DNA of 64,000 bases from Pseudomonas hunanensis (GTDB taxonomy: Bacteria > Pseudomonadota > Gammaproteobacteria > Pseudomonadales > Pseudomonadaceae). The first letter of the stretch is position 1. Each line of letters begins with the position of its first letter. A program made the translations under genes and the position numbers. The notes under the pieces are model-generated. The model saw nothing but the letters and a program-made list of their open reading frames with translations. It was not told the DNA's origin and searched no databases. This document shows, piece after piece, positions 38,371-48,266 of the stretch. The stretch is taken from positions 186,001 to 250,000 of the forward strand of contig NZ_QJRC01000084.1 of the NCBI RefSeq assembly GCF_013393325.1, read 5' to 3'.

Positions 38371-39552
38371 GTGCACTCCACCGACGTGATCATCCTCGGC
38401 GCCGGCGCCGCCGGCCTGATGTGCGCCCAGCTCAGCGCCCGCCGTGGCCGCCGGGTACTGCTGCTCGACCACGCCAACAAGCCAGGCAAGAAGATCCTCA
38501 TGTCCGGCGGCGGGCGCTGCAACTTCACCAACATGTACACCGAGCCAGCCAACTTCCTGTCGCAGAATGCGCACTTCTGTAAGTCGGCCCTGGCCCGCTA
38601 CACCCAGTGGGACTTCATCGAGCTGGTGTGCAAACACGGCGTGGCGTACCACGAGAAGAAACTTGGCCAGCTGTTCTGCGACAACAAGGCCAGCGACATC
38701 CTCGACATGCTGCTGGCCGAATGCGACGAGGCCGGCGCCGAGATCCGCATGCACACCAGCATCGAACAGATCGAGAAGACCGAAAACGGCTACCTGCTGC
38801 AGACCAACGGCGGCCAGTTCGCCTGCCAGTCGCTGGTGATCGCCACGGGCGGCCTGTCGATTCCCACCCTGGGCGCCACCGGCTTCGGCTACCAAGTGGC
38901 GCGCCAGTTCGGCCACACGCTGCTGCCGACCCGCGCCGGGCTGGTGCCGTTCACCATCACCGAGCCCCAACTCAAGGCACTGTGCACCGAGTTGTCCGGC
39001 ACCTCACTGGATTGCACCGCCAGCTGCAACGGCACCAGCTTCCGCGAGAACCTGCTGTTCACCCACCGCGGCCTGAGCGGCCCGGCAATCCTGCAGATCT
39101 CGTCGTTCTGGGAAGCCGGCGACACGGTCGAGATCAACCTGCTGCCCGACCGCGATGCGCTGACCTGGCTGCAGCAAATGCAGGCCGAACGCGCCAACGC
39201 CGAACTGAAGACCGTGCTGGGCGAAGTGTTCACCCGCAAGCTGGCCAACCTGCTGGCCGAGCAGTGGTTCGAGTCCAAGCCGATGAAGCAGTACACCCCA
39301 GCAGAGCTGGCGCAAATCGCCGAAAAGCTGGCGAACTGGCAAGTGGTGCCGGCCGGCACCGAAGGCTATCGCACCGCCGAAGTGACCTTGGGCGGCGTCG
39401 ATACCCGCGAAGTGTCGTCCAAGACCATGGAGTCGCTGAAAAGCCCTGGGTTGTACTTCATCGGCGAAGTGCTGGACGTCACCGGCCACCTGGGCGGTTT
39501 CAACTTCCAGTGGGCCTGGGCATCGGCCAACGCCGCAGCGCAGTTCGTGTAG
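38371..39552 (+). CDS. HI0933/YhiN-family FAD-dependent oxidoreductase
   Basis: The 393-aa flavoprotein has a Rossmann FAD-binding motif (VIILGAGAAGLMCAQLSARRG) and the family-defining block KILMSGGGRCNFTN; TGHLGGFNFQWAW near the C-terminus is also typical. The start is GTG at 38371. Members include E. coli YhiN and the BaiN-type reductases. Reaction and substrate are not settled for the group. It appears monocistronic, ending at a strong hairpin (39568-39601). Confidence 0.9.
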   Translation: MHSTDVIILGAGAAGLMCAQLSARRGRRVLLLDHANKPGKKILMSGGGRCNFTNMYTEPANFLSQNAHFCKSALARYTQWDFIELVCKHGVAYHEKKLGQLFCDNKASDILDMLLAECDEAGAEIRMHTSIEQIEKTENGYLLQTNGGQFACQSLVIATGGLSIPTLGATGFGYQVARQFGHTLLPTRAGLVPFTITEPQLKALCTELSGTSLDCTASCNGTSFRENLLFTHRGLSGPAILQISSFWEAGDTVEINLLPDRDALTWLQQMQAERANAELKTVLGEVFTRKLANLLAEQWFESKPMKQYTPAELAQIAEKLANWQVVPAGTEGYRTAEVTLGGVDTREVSSKTMESLKSPGLYFIGEVLDVTGHLGGFNFQWAWASANAAAQFV

Positions 39553-39567
39553 AGTAGAATCCATTCA

Positions 39568-39601
39568 GCAGCACGGAACGCTTCTTGCTGGCCCGTGCTG
39601 C
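39568..39601. terminator. Hairpin between flavoprotein and yccS-like genes
   Basis: GCAGCACGG and CCGTGCTGC form a 9-bp stem with a 16-base loop. No T-run follows. It could be a partial terminator or processing site. Confidence 0.4.
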
Positions 39602-39635
39602 ATTGCATTCTTCGCTCACTGCCTAGCAGGCCATC

Positions 39636-41819
39636 ATGTCATCGAGCTCGTTCCGTCAGTCACTGCGTCGCCTGTGGGGCCAAGACAAGTTCAGCTACAG
39701 CATCCGGGTCACCATCGCCCTCACCGGCAGCCTGGCCCTGTGCTGGTACCAGAACGAGATGGCCCTGCTGATTCCGCTGTTCCTCGGCATCATCGCCAGC
39801 GCCCTGGCCGAAACCGACGACAGCTGGCAAGGCCGCCTTAGCGCCTTGGCCGTTACCCTGGTGTGTTTCGCCATCGCTGCGCTGGCGGTCGAACTACTGT
39901 TCCCCTACCCCTGGGTCTTTGCCATCGCCCTGGCCCTGGCGGCGTTTGGCCTGACCATGCTTGGCGCCTTGGGCGAGCGCTATGGTGCGATTGCCTCGGC
40001 GACACTGATCACGGCGGTTTACACCATGATCGGTGTGGACCAGCGCGGCGGCCAAGTGACGGACTTCTGGCACGAGCCGCTGCTGCTGGTGGCGGGTGCG
40101 GCCTGGTACGGGCTGCTTTCAGTACTTTGGCAGGCGCTGTTTTCCAACCAGCCGGTGCAGCAGAGCCTGGCCAAGCTGTTCTACGAACTGGGCAGCTACC
40201 TCAAGCTGAAGGCCAGCCTGTTCGAACCGATCCGCACCCTCGACGTCGAGGCCCGGCGCCTGGAGCTGGCCCAACAGAATGGCAAGGTGGTGGCCGCGCT
40301 GAACGCAGCCAAGGAAATCATCCTGCACCGGGTGGGCAACAGCCAACCGAACTCGAAGGTCAGCCGTTACCTCAAGCTGTACTTCCTGGCCCAGGACATT
40401 CACGAACGGGTCAGTGCCTCGCACTACCCCTACAACGCACTGACCGAGGCGTTTTTCCACAGTGACGTGATGTTCCGCTGCCAGCGCCTGCTGCGTAAGC
40501 AGGGTTCATCCTGCCAGGAGCTGGCCCGCTCGATCCGCCTGCGCCAGCCATTCGTGCTGGCAAGCGGTTATCCCGAAGCCCTCGAGGACCTCAACGCTTC
40601 ACTTGAGCACCTGCGTATCCAGAGCAACCCGGCCTGGCGTGGCCTGTTGCGCTCGCTGCGGGCGCTGGCCGCCAACCTGGCAACGCTGGACCGCCAGCTC
40701 AGTGCCGCCAGCAACCCTGACAGCCTGGCCGACGCCAGCGACAGCAGCCTGCTCGACCGCTCGCCACGCTCGCTGAAGGATGTGTGGACGCGCCTGCGCA
40801 CCCAGCTCACACCGACCTCGTTGCTGTTCCGCCACGCCTTGCGCCTGCCGCTGGCGCTGTCGATCGGCTACGGCATGGTGCACCTGATTCACCCGACCCA
40901 GGGCTACTGGATCATCCTCACCACGCTGTTCGTGTGCCAGCCCAACTACGGTGCAACCCGGCGCAAGCTGGTGCAGCGCATCTTCGGTACCGCTGTCGGC
41001 CTGACGGTGGGCTGGGCCTTGTTCGACCTGTTCCCCAACCCGGTCATCCAGTCGCTGTTCGCCGTGGTCGCCGGGGTGGTGTTCTTCGTCAACCGCACCA
41101 CCCGCTACACCTTGGCCACGGCCGCGATCACCTTGATGGTGCTGTTCTGCTTCAACCAGATCGGCGATGGCTACGGCCTGTTCCTGCCACGCCTGTTCGA
41201 TACCCTGGTGGGCAGCCTGATCGCCATCCTTGCGGTGTTCCTGTTCTTGCCTGACTGGCAAGGGCGGCGGTTGAACAAGGCGCTGGCCAATACCCTGGCC
41301 TGCGCCAGCGTGTACCTGCGCCAAATCATGCAGCAGTATGCCCATGGCAAGCGTGACGACCTGGCTTACCGCCTGGCCCGGCGCAATGCTCACAACGCCG
41401 ACGCGGCACTGTCCACCACCTTGGCCAACATGCTGATGGAGCCGGGACATTTCCGTAAGGAGGCCGACGTTGGCTTCCGCTTCCTGGTGCTGTCGCACAC
41501 CTTGCTCAGCTACCTCTCGGGGCTGGGCGCGCACCGCGACACGGCGTTGCCGGCGCAGGTGCAGGAGCAGTTGATCGAAGGTGCCGGGCAAAGCCTGGCC
41601 AGCAGCCTGGACGAGATCGCCAACGGTTTGGCGGCGCGGCTGCCGATCGCGATTCACAGTGATGCCGAAGAAGCACTGGCCAATGCCCTGGAGCAAATGC
41701 CGGAAGAACTGGATGAGCATCAGCGGCTGGTGCAGACGCAGTTGGCATTGATCTGCCGGCAGTTGGGGCCATTGAGGACCTTGGCGGCGCACCTGATCAA
41801 GGAAGATGCGCCGGCCTGA
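39636..41819 (+). CDS. yccS: YccS/FUSC-family inner membrane protein
   Basis: The 727-aa protein has two sets of membrane helices: about six in residues 25-175 and another six after ~400 (LFRHALRLPLALSIGYGMVH, GYWIILTTLFVCQPNYGATR), separated by a soluble region. This is the arrangement of the YccS/YhfK branch of the FUSC (fusaric-acid resistance-like) superfamily. The motif QPNYGATRRKLVQRIFGT is typical of FUSC domains. Transport substrate is unknown. The ATG at 39636 has only a weak ribosome site (AGCAGG). Confidence 0.88.
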   Translation: MSSSSFRQSLRRLWGQDKFSYSIRVTIALTGSLALCWYQNEMALLIPLFLGIIASALAETDDSWQGRLSALAVTLVCFAIAALAVELLFPYPWVFAIALALAAFGLTMLGALGERYGAIASATLITAVYTMIGVDQRGGQVTDFWHEPLLLVAGAAWYGLLSVLWQALFSNQPVQQSLAKLFYELGSYLKLKASLFEPIRTLDVEARRLELAQQNGKVVAALNAAKEIILHRVGNSQPNSKVSRYLKLYFLAQDIHERVSASHYPYNALTEAFFHSDVMFRCQRLLRKQGSSCQELARSIRLRQPFVLASGYPEALEDLNASLEHLRIQSNPAWRGLLRSLRALAANLATLDRQLSAASNPDSLADASDSSLLDRSPRSLKDVWTRLRTQLTPTSLLFRHALRLPLALSIGYGMVHLIHPTQGYWIILTTLFVCQPNYGATRRKLVQRIFGTAVGLTVGWALFDLFPNPVIQSLFAVVAGVVFFVNRTTRYTLATAAITLMVLFCFNQIGDGYGLFLPRLFDTLVGSLIAILAVFLFLPDWQGRRLNKALANTLACASVYLRQIMQQYAHGKRDDLAYRLARRNAHNADAALSTTLANMLMEPGHFRKEADVGFRFLVLSHTLLSYLSGLGAHRDTALPAQVQEQLIEGAGQSLASSLDEIANGLAARLPIAIHSDAEEALANALEQMPEELDEHQRLVQTQLALICRQLGPLRTLAAHLIKEDAPA

Positions 41820-41852
41820 TTTTGCTCGATAAGCCGGTGCGGGCCTCAGAAG

Positions 41853-42590
41853 TCAAAAGCCATGTTGGCGCAGCAGCCGGGCATAGCTGCCATCGGCCTT
41901 CATCGCCGCAATCGCCTGCTCGAAACGCTCGACGATTCGCTGATGCTCCGGGTGCTTCAGGCTGACCAGGATGTGCAGGGTGTTTTCCCCCAACGGCGGC
42001 TCCACCAGCATCACCCCATCACGCACGTCCTGCGGCTCGCGCTGCAGGTTGTAACGCGCCACGTACTCGTCCTCCACCGCCAGGTTCACCCGCCCTGCCG
42101 CCAGCATGCGCACCGCGGAAGAGAAGTTGCGCACCGGCACCTTGTGCAGGCGAGTATCGCCGTCGAATTCTGGTGAGTAGGCGTAATCACGCACCACGGC
42201 GATGCTGTAGGGGTACAAGTCAGACTGGTGCTTGTAGTGGAACGCTTCGCCCTTGCGCTGCAGCAGGCGAATGCGGTTACTCAGATAGGCTTTGGAAAAT
42301 TGCCCGATGTTGGCGCGTGAGTCGTTGTACCAGGCATTGATCAGCACGTCGTAGCGCCCTTCACCAACCCCCAGCAACGCCCGCGCCCACGGCACTTCTT
42401 CATAGCCGCTGGCGTAGCCGGCACGGGCCAATGCCGTGGTGACGATGCTGGTCGCCAGGCCGCCACCCGCCATGTTGGCATCGGTGAACGGTGGCCAGTT
42501 GTCGGCCACCAGGCGTAGCCTGTCGTGACCCGGGGCGGGTGTTGCCAGCATCATTGCCAGTAATCCCAGAACACAAAGCAGTGGCCGCAT
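41853..42590 (-). CDS. Periplasmic substrate-binding protein (SBP family 3)
   Basis: The 245-aa protein has a clear signal peptide (MRPLLCVLGLLAMMLATPAPGH, cleavage near residue 21-22) and the family-3 binding fold typical of amino-acid receptors: LRLVADNWPPFTDANMAGGG at the start, EEVPWARALLGVGEGRYDVL and GRVNLAVEDEYVARYNL later. There is no permease or ATPase gene adjacent, so it is either an orphan receptor or a sensory/solute-binding protein used with a remote system. ATG 42590 follows AAAGGA. Confidence 0.85.
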   Translation of the reverse strand: MRPLLCVLGLLAMMLATPAPGHDRLRLVADNWPPFTDANMAGGGLATSIVTTALARAGYASGYEEVPWARALLGVGEGRYDVLINAWYNDSRANIGQFSKAYLSNRIRLLQRKGEAFHYKHQSDLYPYSIAVVRDYAYSPEFDGDTRLHKVPVRNFSSAVRMLAAGRVNLAVEDEYVARYNLQREPQDVRDGVMLVEPPLGENTLHILVSLKHPEHQRIVERFEQAIAAMKADGSYARLLRQHGF

Positions 42591-42743
42591 GCTCACGTCC
42601 TTTCGCAATGGGGGGCGCACACTGCCGATGAGATTACACAAAGCCGTTGCCGAGGGCAGCGGCCAATAGTGTCATTTAGCCTCTATTTTGGCCGAAGCAC
42701 AGATGACGTGCGATGATCGACAGCCCATTCAAGGAGTTCGCCA

Positions 42744-43196
42744 ATGTCCATCGACTGGCTCTGCAAGCACCACACCGACCTCGGCAAGGACCAGCTCTAT
42801 GCCATTTTGCAATTGCGCACCGAAGTGTTCGTGGTCGAGCAGCGTTGCGCGTACCAGGAAGTCGATGGCCAGGACCTGAGCGGCGATACCTTGCACCTGA
42901 TGGCCTGGCAGGAAGACAAGCTAGTGGCCTACCTGCGGCTGCTCGACCCGCAGTCACAGGGCGGGGACGTGGTGATCGGGCGCGTGGTGACTGCACCCGA
43001 GGCACGTGGGCAAAAGCTGGGGCACCCGTTGCTGCTCAAAGGCCTGGAAGCGGCAGAACATTGCTGGCCGGGAGTACCGGTATACCTGTCAGCGCAGGCT
43101 CATTTGCAGGGGTTTTATGCCCGCCATGGGTTTGAGGTGGTGGGCGAGGAATACCTGGAAGACGACATTCCGCATATCGGCATGCGCAAGGGTTGA
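42744..43196 (+). CDS. elaA: GNAT N-acetyltransferase ElaA
   Basis: The 150-aa protein matches the ElaA branch of the GNAT fold: LQLRTEVFVVEQRCAYQEVDG near the N-terminus and the acetyl-CoA site VIGRVVTAPEARGQKLGHPL in the middle. GNAT enzymes transfer acetyl to amines; the ElaA substrate is not established. AAGGAG precedes the ATG by 7 bases. It stands alone, with a REP hairpin right after its stop. Confidence 0.92.
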   Translation: MSIDWLCKHHTDLGKDQLYAILQLRTEVFVVEQRCAYQEVDGQDLSGDTLHLMAWQEDKLVAYLRLLDPQSQGGDVVIGRVVTAPEARGQKLGHPLLLKGLEAAEHCWPGVPVYLSAQAHLQGFYARHGFEVVGEEYLEDDIPHIGMRKG

Positions 43197-43204
43197 GCCA
43201 ACCG

Positions 43205-43246
43205 TGTGGGAGCGGCCCCCTTTCGCGACACAAGGCCGCTCCCACA
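43205..43246. repeat. REP hairpin after elaA
   Basis: TGTGGGAGCGGCC and GGCCGCTCCCACA are perfect 13-bp arms around a 16-base loop that carries TTTCGCGACAC, the other half of the AAGGCCGCTCC-type REP. It lies between elaA and the convergent winged-helix gene. Confidence 0.85.
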
Positions 43247-43269
43247 GGGCACTGCAGCCGCCCGCTTGA

Positions 43270-43566
43270 TCAGGGGTAACCCAGCACTTCGCGGATCTGC
43301 CGCAGGTGCCGGATGATCCACTGCTTGTCGATCGCCCCCCACTCATGGATGCGGTAATGCCCGGCGTGGTTGCGTGCGCCTTCCAGCTGCTCGAACTCGC
43401 AGACGATGTCCAGGTCGGCCAGGGCGGCGATGGTGTCCTGGGCTGTGCGCCGGGGCATGCCGGTGGCCTCCATCAGGGCGGGCACGCTGGTCGCGGTCTG
43501 GCTGTCGATCAGCCAGGCCACGTATAGGCGCCGGTAGAAGCTGCTCTTGGTCTTGCTCACTTCCAT
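43270..43566 (-). CDS. Small winged-helix DNA-binding protein
   Basis: The 98-residue protein reads as a single winged-helix domain: helix 2/turn/helix 3 in TSVPALMEATGMPRRTAQDTIAALADLD, and a wing in GHYRIHEWGAID. It has no effector domain. Start at 43566 with AAGGAA upstream. The gene is 12 bp downstream of the YgjP-like peptidase gene and probably in its transcript, which may itself continue from cfcR. Target unknown. Confidence 0.72.
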   Translation of the reverse strand: MEVSKTKSSFYRRLYVAWLIDSQTATSVPALMEATGMPRRTAQDTIAALADLDIVCEFEQLEGARNHAGHYRIHEWGAIDKQWIIRHLRQIREVLGYP

Positions 43567-43578
43567 GCTGCATGTTCC

Positions 43579-44079
43579 TTAGAGGTTGCCCGGCAGCTCC
43601 CGGTAGGTCAGGTAGACGCGCAGGTCGAATTCCAGTTGGTGATAGTCCGGCTCCATGTGCTGGCAGAGCTGGTAGAACGCCTTGTTGTGATCGCGCTCGC
43701 GCAGGTGCGCCAGCTCGTGCACCACGATCATGCGCAAGAACTGTGGCGCGGCCTCCTTGAACAAGGAAGCAATGCGGATTTCCTTCTTCGCCTTGAGCTT
43801 GCCGCCCTGCACCCGGGACACTGCCGTGTTCAGGCCCAGGGCACGGTGGGTCAGGTCGAGGCGGCTGTCGAACAGCACCTTGTCCAGGCCCGGCGCGCTG
43901 CGCAGGTACTGCTGGCGCAGATCCTGGGCATAGCCGTACAGCGCCTTGTCGCTTTGCACGTCATGGCGGTCGGGATAGCGGCGCTGCAGGTACTCACCCA
44001 GGCGGTCACTGTCGATCATCTGCCGCACCTGCTGCTGCAGGTGCGGCGGGTAGGCTTGCAAGTAACGTAATACGGTCAT
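43579..44079 (-). CDS. YgjP-like zinc metallopeptidase (DUF45/M48 family)
   Basis: The 166-aa protein has HELAHLRERDHNKAF, the HExxH zinc site followed by the third ligand region of the YgjP/WLM family. The ATG at 44079 is chosen to match the family length (E. coli YgjP about 167). An upstream TTG at 44118, immediately after the cfcR stop, keeps the frame open and would give 179 aa; neither has a strong ribosome site. No membrane segment, so cytosolic. Substrate unknown. Confidence 0.82.
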   Translation of the reverse strand: MTVLRYLQAYPPHLQQQVRQMIDSDRLGEYLQRRYPDRHDVQSDKALYGYAQDLRQQYLRSAPGLDKVLFDSRLDLTHRALGLNTAVSRVQGGKLKAKKEIRIASLFKEAAPQFLRMIVVHELAHLRERDHNKAFYQLCQHMEPDYHQLEFDLRVYLTYRELPGNL

Positions 44080-44118
44080 GGCGCTGTAGTCGGCGTAACG
44101 AATGCCGATTCTAGCCAA

Positions 44119-46245
44119 TCATGGCCCTGGCCAGGAGAAAATCGCCGGGAAGCCGCTGGCGTCCGCGGCAGTCATCGGATAAGCCACCAGGAAACCCTGA
44201 ACGTATTCACAACCATTGGCTTTGAGCCAGGCCACCTGTGCCGGGGTTTCCACACCCTCGGCGATCACCGTGATGCTGTAGTCGGCACACAGCCCGATAA
44301 CGCTGCGCACCAGGGCGGCATCCACTGCCGAGTCGGGCAAGCGCGCTACCAGGTGACGGTCGAGTTTCAAGGTGTCGATCGGCAAGTCACGCAGCATGCG
44401 CAGCGAACAGTCGCCCGCACCAAAGTCATCCAGGGCCACCCGCACGCCAAGCTCGCGCAAGCGGTGTATCTGTTTGACGGCCGCATCGATGTTGTACATC
44501 AGCGAGGTTTCCGCCACCTCCACCTCCAGCTGCGCCGGGACAAGCTGGTAAAGCTGGATGACCCGCTGCAGCTCTTCGACCAGGCCTGGCATCACGAACT
44601 GCGCGCGGCTCAAGCTGATGCCAAGCACAAGGTCTGCCGGAAAGCGTTCGTACCAGGCCTGCCGCTGGGCCGCGCCCTGGCGGTAGATCCAGCTGGCCAG
44701 GCGGTTGATCAACCGCGCCTCCTCCAGCAACGGGATGAACAGCCCCGGCGGCACATCGCCAACACTGGGGTGCTGCCAGCGCAGCAAGGCTTCGAACCCT
44801 CGCAGACGGCCATCGTTGAAGGAGACCTGCGGCTGGTACACCAAGGTGAAGTCTTGCTGCTCGATGGCCGTGCGCACACCGTCCTCAAGCATCAACCGCG
44901 AGCGCGCCCTGCCATTGAGTTCCTGATCGTAGAAGCGATATTGCTGGCGGCCGGCCCGCTTGGCCGCGTACATCGCGGCATCGGCTGCGCGTAGCAGGCC
45001 TTCTACATTGGCGCCGCAGTCCGGGTAGGTGGCGATGCCGATGCTCACCCCAAGGCATACGTCGAGCCCGTCTACCTCATGGCTGATGGAAACACGCTCG
45101 AGCAGCCGTTCGGCATAACGCCCGGCCTGCTCCGGGTAAGGCAAGCTGTCGAACAGTGCGGTGAACTCATCCCCGCCCATGCGCGCCAGCAAAGCCTCAC
45201 TGCCCAGGCAGTCCTTGAGCTGCTCGGCCACCCAGCGCAGCACCCGGTCGCCCGCATCATGGCCAAGCGAGTCGTTGATACGCTTGAAGCCGTCCAGGTC
45301 CATGTACATCAACGCCTGCGCCTTGTCCGAGCGCTCGTTGCGCAACAGCGCACCTTCGGCGGCCTGATAGAAACCGCGACGGTTGAGCAGACCGGTGAGC
45401 GGGTCGGTAATGGCCTGGTACTCCAGTTGCTGGTGCAGGTTGCGCACCACCGACATGTCCAGCACGGTCACCACCATGGCCTGCTGGTCGACGGGCAACG
45501 GTGCGCAGGACAGCGCCACCGGCACCAGTTCGCCCCCCTGTGTGCGTAGTTGGGCATCGTGTATACGGAAAATCTGGCGCCCCAGATAGGCCTGGTAGAA
45601 GTCCGATTCGCGCCACAGGCTGGCACTGGCCAGTTGCATCAGGTCGAGCAGGTGGGCGCCCTGCAGCTGCTGCACCGGGGACGACAGCAAGCGCGAGATG
45701 GCCGGGTTGGCAAAACTGATGGTGCCTTCGGCATCTACCACCAGGATGCCTTCGGCGGCATTTTCCAGGATCGACGCGTTGAAGGCCCTGGCCGCTTCCA
45801 GCTCACGGCTCAGCCGCTGCAGCATGCGACGGTTGCGCTGCTGGTCGAGCAGCGCCTGAACCTTGGGTTTGAGAATCTGCGGGTCGAACGGTTTGAACAT
45901 GTAGTCCACGGCGCCGCTGGCGTAGCCTTTGAGCACGGCCGCTTCGGACTGTTCGTTGGCGGTGAGGAAAATGATCGGGGTCAGCCGGGTGCGTTGGCTG
46001 CCGCGCATCAGCCGGGCAACCTCAAAACCGTCCATTTCCGGCATCTGTACATCCAGCAGCACCAGGTCGACTTCGTGTTCAAGCAACGCACTCAAGGCTT
46101 CCATCCCCGAGCTTGCCGTCAACACTTGCCAATCCTGCCGGGCCAGCAAGGCCCGCATGCTGATCAGGTTCTCGGGGTAGTCGTCTACTACCAGAAGAAC
46201 CGAGCTGCCATCCAGTGGCTGTGGTTGAGGGTGAGCGCCATCCAT
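44119..46245 (-). CDS. cfcR: Response regulator CfcR with REC-PAS-GGDEF-EAL domains
   Basis: The 708-aa protein has a receiver domain (phospho-acceptor D65, T95, K118), a PAS domain (~150-275), GGDEF (intact GGDEF 357-361) and EAL (EAL 485-487). It is CfcR by position beside fba (PP_4959), reported as an RpoS-dependent c-di-GMP synthase in P. putida. The inhibitory I-site RxxD is missing before GGDEF (GSEA at that place). In the EAL domain the metal-binding asparagine of VNLS is S544 (ISLS), while E579, D606/D607, K627 and AEGVE remain. So the protein should make, and is less likely to degrade, c-di-GMP. A weak RpoS-like -10 (CTAGAGTA, minus strand) lies at ~46296-46303, and GGA triplets near the start could bind RsmA. 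Confidence 0.93.
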   Translation of the reverse strand: MDGAHPQPQPLDGSSVLLVVDDYPENLISMRALLARQDWQVLTASSGMEALSALLEHEVDLVLLDVQMPEMDGFEVARLMRGSQRTRLTPIIFLTANEQSEAAVLKGYASGAVDYMFKPFDPQILKPKVQALLDQQRNRRMLQRLSRELEAARAFNASILENAAEGILVVDAEGTISFANPAISRLLSSPVQQLQGAHLLDLMQLASASLWRESDFYQAYLGRQIFRIHDAQLRTQGGELVPVALSCAPLPVDQQAMVVTVLDMSVVRNLHQQLEYQAITDPLTGLLNRRGFYQAAEGALLRNERSDKAQALMYMDLDGFKRINDSLGHDAGDRVLRWVAEQLKDCLGSEALLARMGGDEFTALFDSLPYPEQAGRYAERLLERVSISHEVDGLDVCLGVSIGIATYPDCGANVEGLLRAADAAMYAAKRAGRQQYRFYDQELNGRARSRLMLEDGVRTAIEQQDFTLVYQPQVSFNDGRLRGFEALLRWQHPSVGDVPPGLFIPLLEEARLINRLASWIYRQGAAQRQAWYERFPADLVLGISLSRAQFVMPGLVEELQRVIQLYQLVPAQLEVEVAETSLMYNIDAAVKQIHRLRELGVRVALDDFGAGDCSLRMLRDLPIDTLKLDRHLVARLPDSAVDAALVRSVIGLCADYSITVIAEGVETPAQVAWLKANGCEYVQGFLVAYPMTAADASGFPAIFSWPGP

Positions 46246-46413
46246 GCTGCTTCTCTGTTATGTGACCGACTTCAAAATACGGTTGGATCCATCAATACTC
46301 TAGACCCGAGGCTGTAACGCGCAATGCAATCAGAACGCTATCAGTGGCTCAACTGTACGGTAGCCGACTAACGGTCGGTCTGCCGAAATTATGCGCAGGC
46401 TTTCTTTGCCCAT

Positions 46414-46441
46414 AAAAAAACCCGCATCGCTGCGGGTTTTT
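46414..46441. terminator. Terminator between fba and cfcR
   Basis: AAAAACCCGCA-TCGC-TGCGGGTTTTT is a near-perfect stem flanked by A- and T-runs. It ends fba transcription on the minus strand and lies upstream of cfcR, which is read in the same direction, so it insulates cfcR. Confidence 0.9.
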
Positions 46442-46457
46442 CAGGGCTGCCTGTCGA

Positions 46458-47522
46458 TCAGTTGACCTTGGCGGCCAGCTCACCTTTCAGGTAACGCTGA
46501 TACATGCCTTCCAGGGAGATCGGCTTGATCTTCGAGGCATTGCCAGCGGTGCCGAAGGCTTCGTAACGGGCGATGCACACGTCACGCATGGCCTTGACGG
46601 TTTCACCGAAGAACTTGCGCGGGTCAAACTCGCTCGGGTTGGTCGCCATCAGGCGGCGCATGGCACCGGTAGAGGCCAGACGCAGGTCGGTATCGATGTT
46701 GACCTTGCGCACGCCGTACTTGATGCCTTCGACGATCTCTTCGACCGGTACACCGTAGGTTTCCTTGATGTCGCCGCCGTACTGGTTGATGATCGCCAGC
46801 CACTCTTGCGGTACCGAGGACGAACCGTGCATCACCAGGTGGGTGTTGGGGATGCGCTTGTGAATTTCCTTGATGCGGTCGATGGCCAGCACGTCACCGG
46901 TAGGTGGCTTGGTGAACTTGTAGGCACCGTGGCTGGTACCGATGGCAATCGCCAGGGCGTCGACCTGGGTCTTCTTGACGAAGTCGGCGGCCTCTTCCGG
47001 GTCGGTCAGCATCTGGCTGTGGTCCAGCACGCCTTCGGCGCCGATACCGTCTTCTTCACCGGCCATGCCGGTTTCCAGCGAACCCAGGCAGCCCAGCTCG
47101 CCTTCTACCGAAACGCCGCAGGCGTGCGCCATGGCAACGGTCTGCTGGGTAACGCGGACGTTGTACTCGTAGTCGGTCGGGGTCTTGCCGTCTTCACCCA
47201 GCGAGCCGTCCATCATCACCGAGCTGAAGCCCAGCTGGATCGAACGTTGGCAGACGTCAGGGCTGGTGCCGTGGTCCTGGTGCATGCACACCGGGATATG
47301 CGGGAACTCTTCGATGGCAGCCAGGATCAGGTGGCGCAGGAACGGGGCGCCGGCGTATTTGCGGGCACCGGCCGAAGCCTGGACGATCACGGGGGAATCG
47401 GTCTTGTCGGCCGCTTCCATGATGGCGCGCATCTGCTCGAGGTTGTTGACGTTGAAAGCTGGTACGCCGTAACCGAACTCGGCGGCGTGGTCCAGCATCT
47501 GGCGCATGCTAATGAGTGCCAT
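46458..47522 (-). CDS. fba: Class II fructose-bisphosphate aldolase
   Basis: This zinc-dependent aldolase splits fructose-1,6-bisphosphate to the triose phosphates; in Pseudomonas it mainly serves gluconeogenesis. The 354-aa protein has the class II metal and substrate motifs: [11 protein letters not shown], the MDGS loop ([13 protein letters not shown]), [13 protein letters not shown] and [14 protein letters not shown] 47522 follows GGAGAGAG; the 42 upstream codons are unrelated leader. It is the last gene of the tkt-epd-pgk-fba block, after two small lipoprotein genes, and ends at a strong terminator. Confidence 0.97.
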   Translation of the reverse strand: MALISMRQMLDHAAEFGYGVPAFNVNNLEQMRAIMEAADKTDSPVIVQASAGARKYAGAPFLRHLILAAIEEFPHIPVCMHQDHGTSPDVCQRSIQLGFSSVMMDGSLGEDGKTPTDYEYNVRVTQQTVAMAHACGVSVEGELGCLGSLETGMAGEEDGIGAEGVLDHSQMLTDPEEAADFVKKTQVDALAIAIGTSHGAYKFTKPPTGDVLAIDRIKEIHKRIPNTHLVMHGSSSVPQEWLAIINQYGGDIKETYGVPVEEIVEGIKYGVRKVNIDTDLRLASTGAMRRLMATNPSEFDPRKFFGETVKAMRDVCIARYEAFGTAGNASKIKPISLEGMYQRYLKGELAAKVN

Positions 47523-47622
47523 TGTGTATCTCTCTCCCGACAAGCGTCGTTTGTTTCGTGCAAGCCTGCCGCAGGGGCGGTTGCTGTTCAAGTAGTGTGG
47601 GCCACCCTCGCGGCCCGGCCAG

Positions 47623-47952
47623 TCACGGTGCCTTGCAGCCCCGCCCAATCAGATCGTTGGTTGCCACCCAGTACACCAGGCCTTCTTCGCCCTTGGTGTG
47701 GAAGGCCAGCATGCCATCGCTGTACAGCGCACCCGAAGCACCCGGCTCGGACTTGAGCCGGTAGACCTGGTCACCGCCGCCAAGGCGCACGTCGACCTGG
47801 TCGCGTTGTGCATCGGCGAAGCGCCACAGCACTTCGGCCTGGGTGTCGCAGACCCAACGGGTCCAGTTGTCTGCCGGGGCGGGTTGCGCCGGCTGCAGCA
47901 GTGAGCATCCTGCCAGTGTCGCCAGGGCCGTCACGGCCAAAAGCGCTTTCAT
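47623..47952 (-). CDS. Lipoprotein of the MliC lysozyme-inhibitor family
   Basis: The 109-aa protein has a lipoprotein signal (lipobox LAGC, C16) and a MliC-like domain: [15 protein letters not shown]..., then [22 protein letters not shown], matching the YxC/YSDG pattern of inhibitors of c-type lysozyme. It would sit in the periplasm, anchored by lipid. ATG 47952 follows AGAGGATA. It lies between pgk and fba, so it is probably co-transcribed with glycolytic genes; P. aeruginosa has small genes at the same place (PA0553-PA0554, from memory). Confidence 0.8.
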   Translation of the reverse strand: MKALLAVTALATLAGCSLLQPAQPAPADNWTRWVCDTQAEVLWRFADAQRDQVDVRLGGGDQVYRLKSEPGASGALYSDGMLAFHTKGEEGLVYWVATNDLIGRGCKAP

Positions 47953-48015
47953 TGCATATCCTCTAGCTGACCACACAGCGGCCGCTTGGTTGCCTGAGCC
48001 GACGAAACGCCGGGT

Positions 48016-48234
48016 TCAAGGGCAGCCTGGTGCCTTGCGCTGGTGGTCTTCGTCGTACTTTTCCAGGCCTTCCGGGCCCACGCGCTTGCTGATGACCGGC
48101 ACGGTTTCGGCCTGCCACTCGGACTGGTAGCACCCGCCCTTGGGCGGGTGCGCCGGGTCGCCATCGGAGGCCGGGCTACCCGAGCAGGCGCTCAGCAGGC
48201 CAGCCAGCATCATCACAGGCAACTGCTTGACCAT
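48016..48234 (-). CDS. Small hypothetical lipoprotein
   Basis: The 72-residue protein starts at 48234 (MVKQLPVMMLAGLLSACSGS) with GGGAGTGG upstream, and its lipobox LSAC (C17) is followed by a short proline/glycine-rich tail. The remainder has three more cysteines, or two if the last is discounted (GGCYQS and PGCP). No family is recognised. It starts 33 bp downstream of the pgk stop; an ATG at 48267 would overlap pgk and has no lipobox advantage. Confidence 0.72.
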   Translation of the reverse strand: MVKQLPVMMLAGLLSACSGSPASDGDPAHPPKGGCYQSEWQAETVPVISKRVGPEGLEKYDEDHQRKAPGCP

Positions 48235-48266
48235 CAGGCCACTCCCTTTGCCAAGCGCCGACGTCA

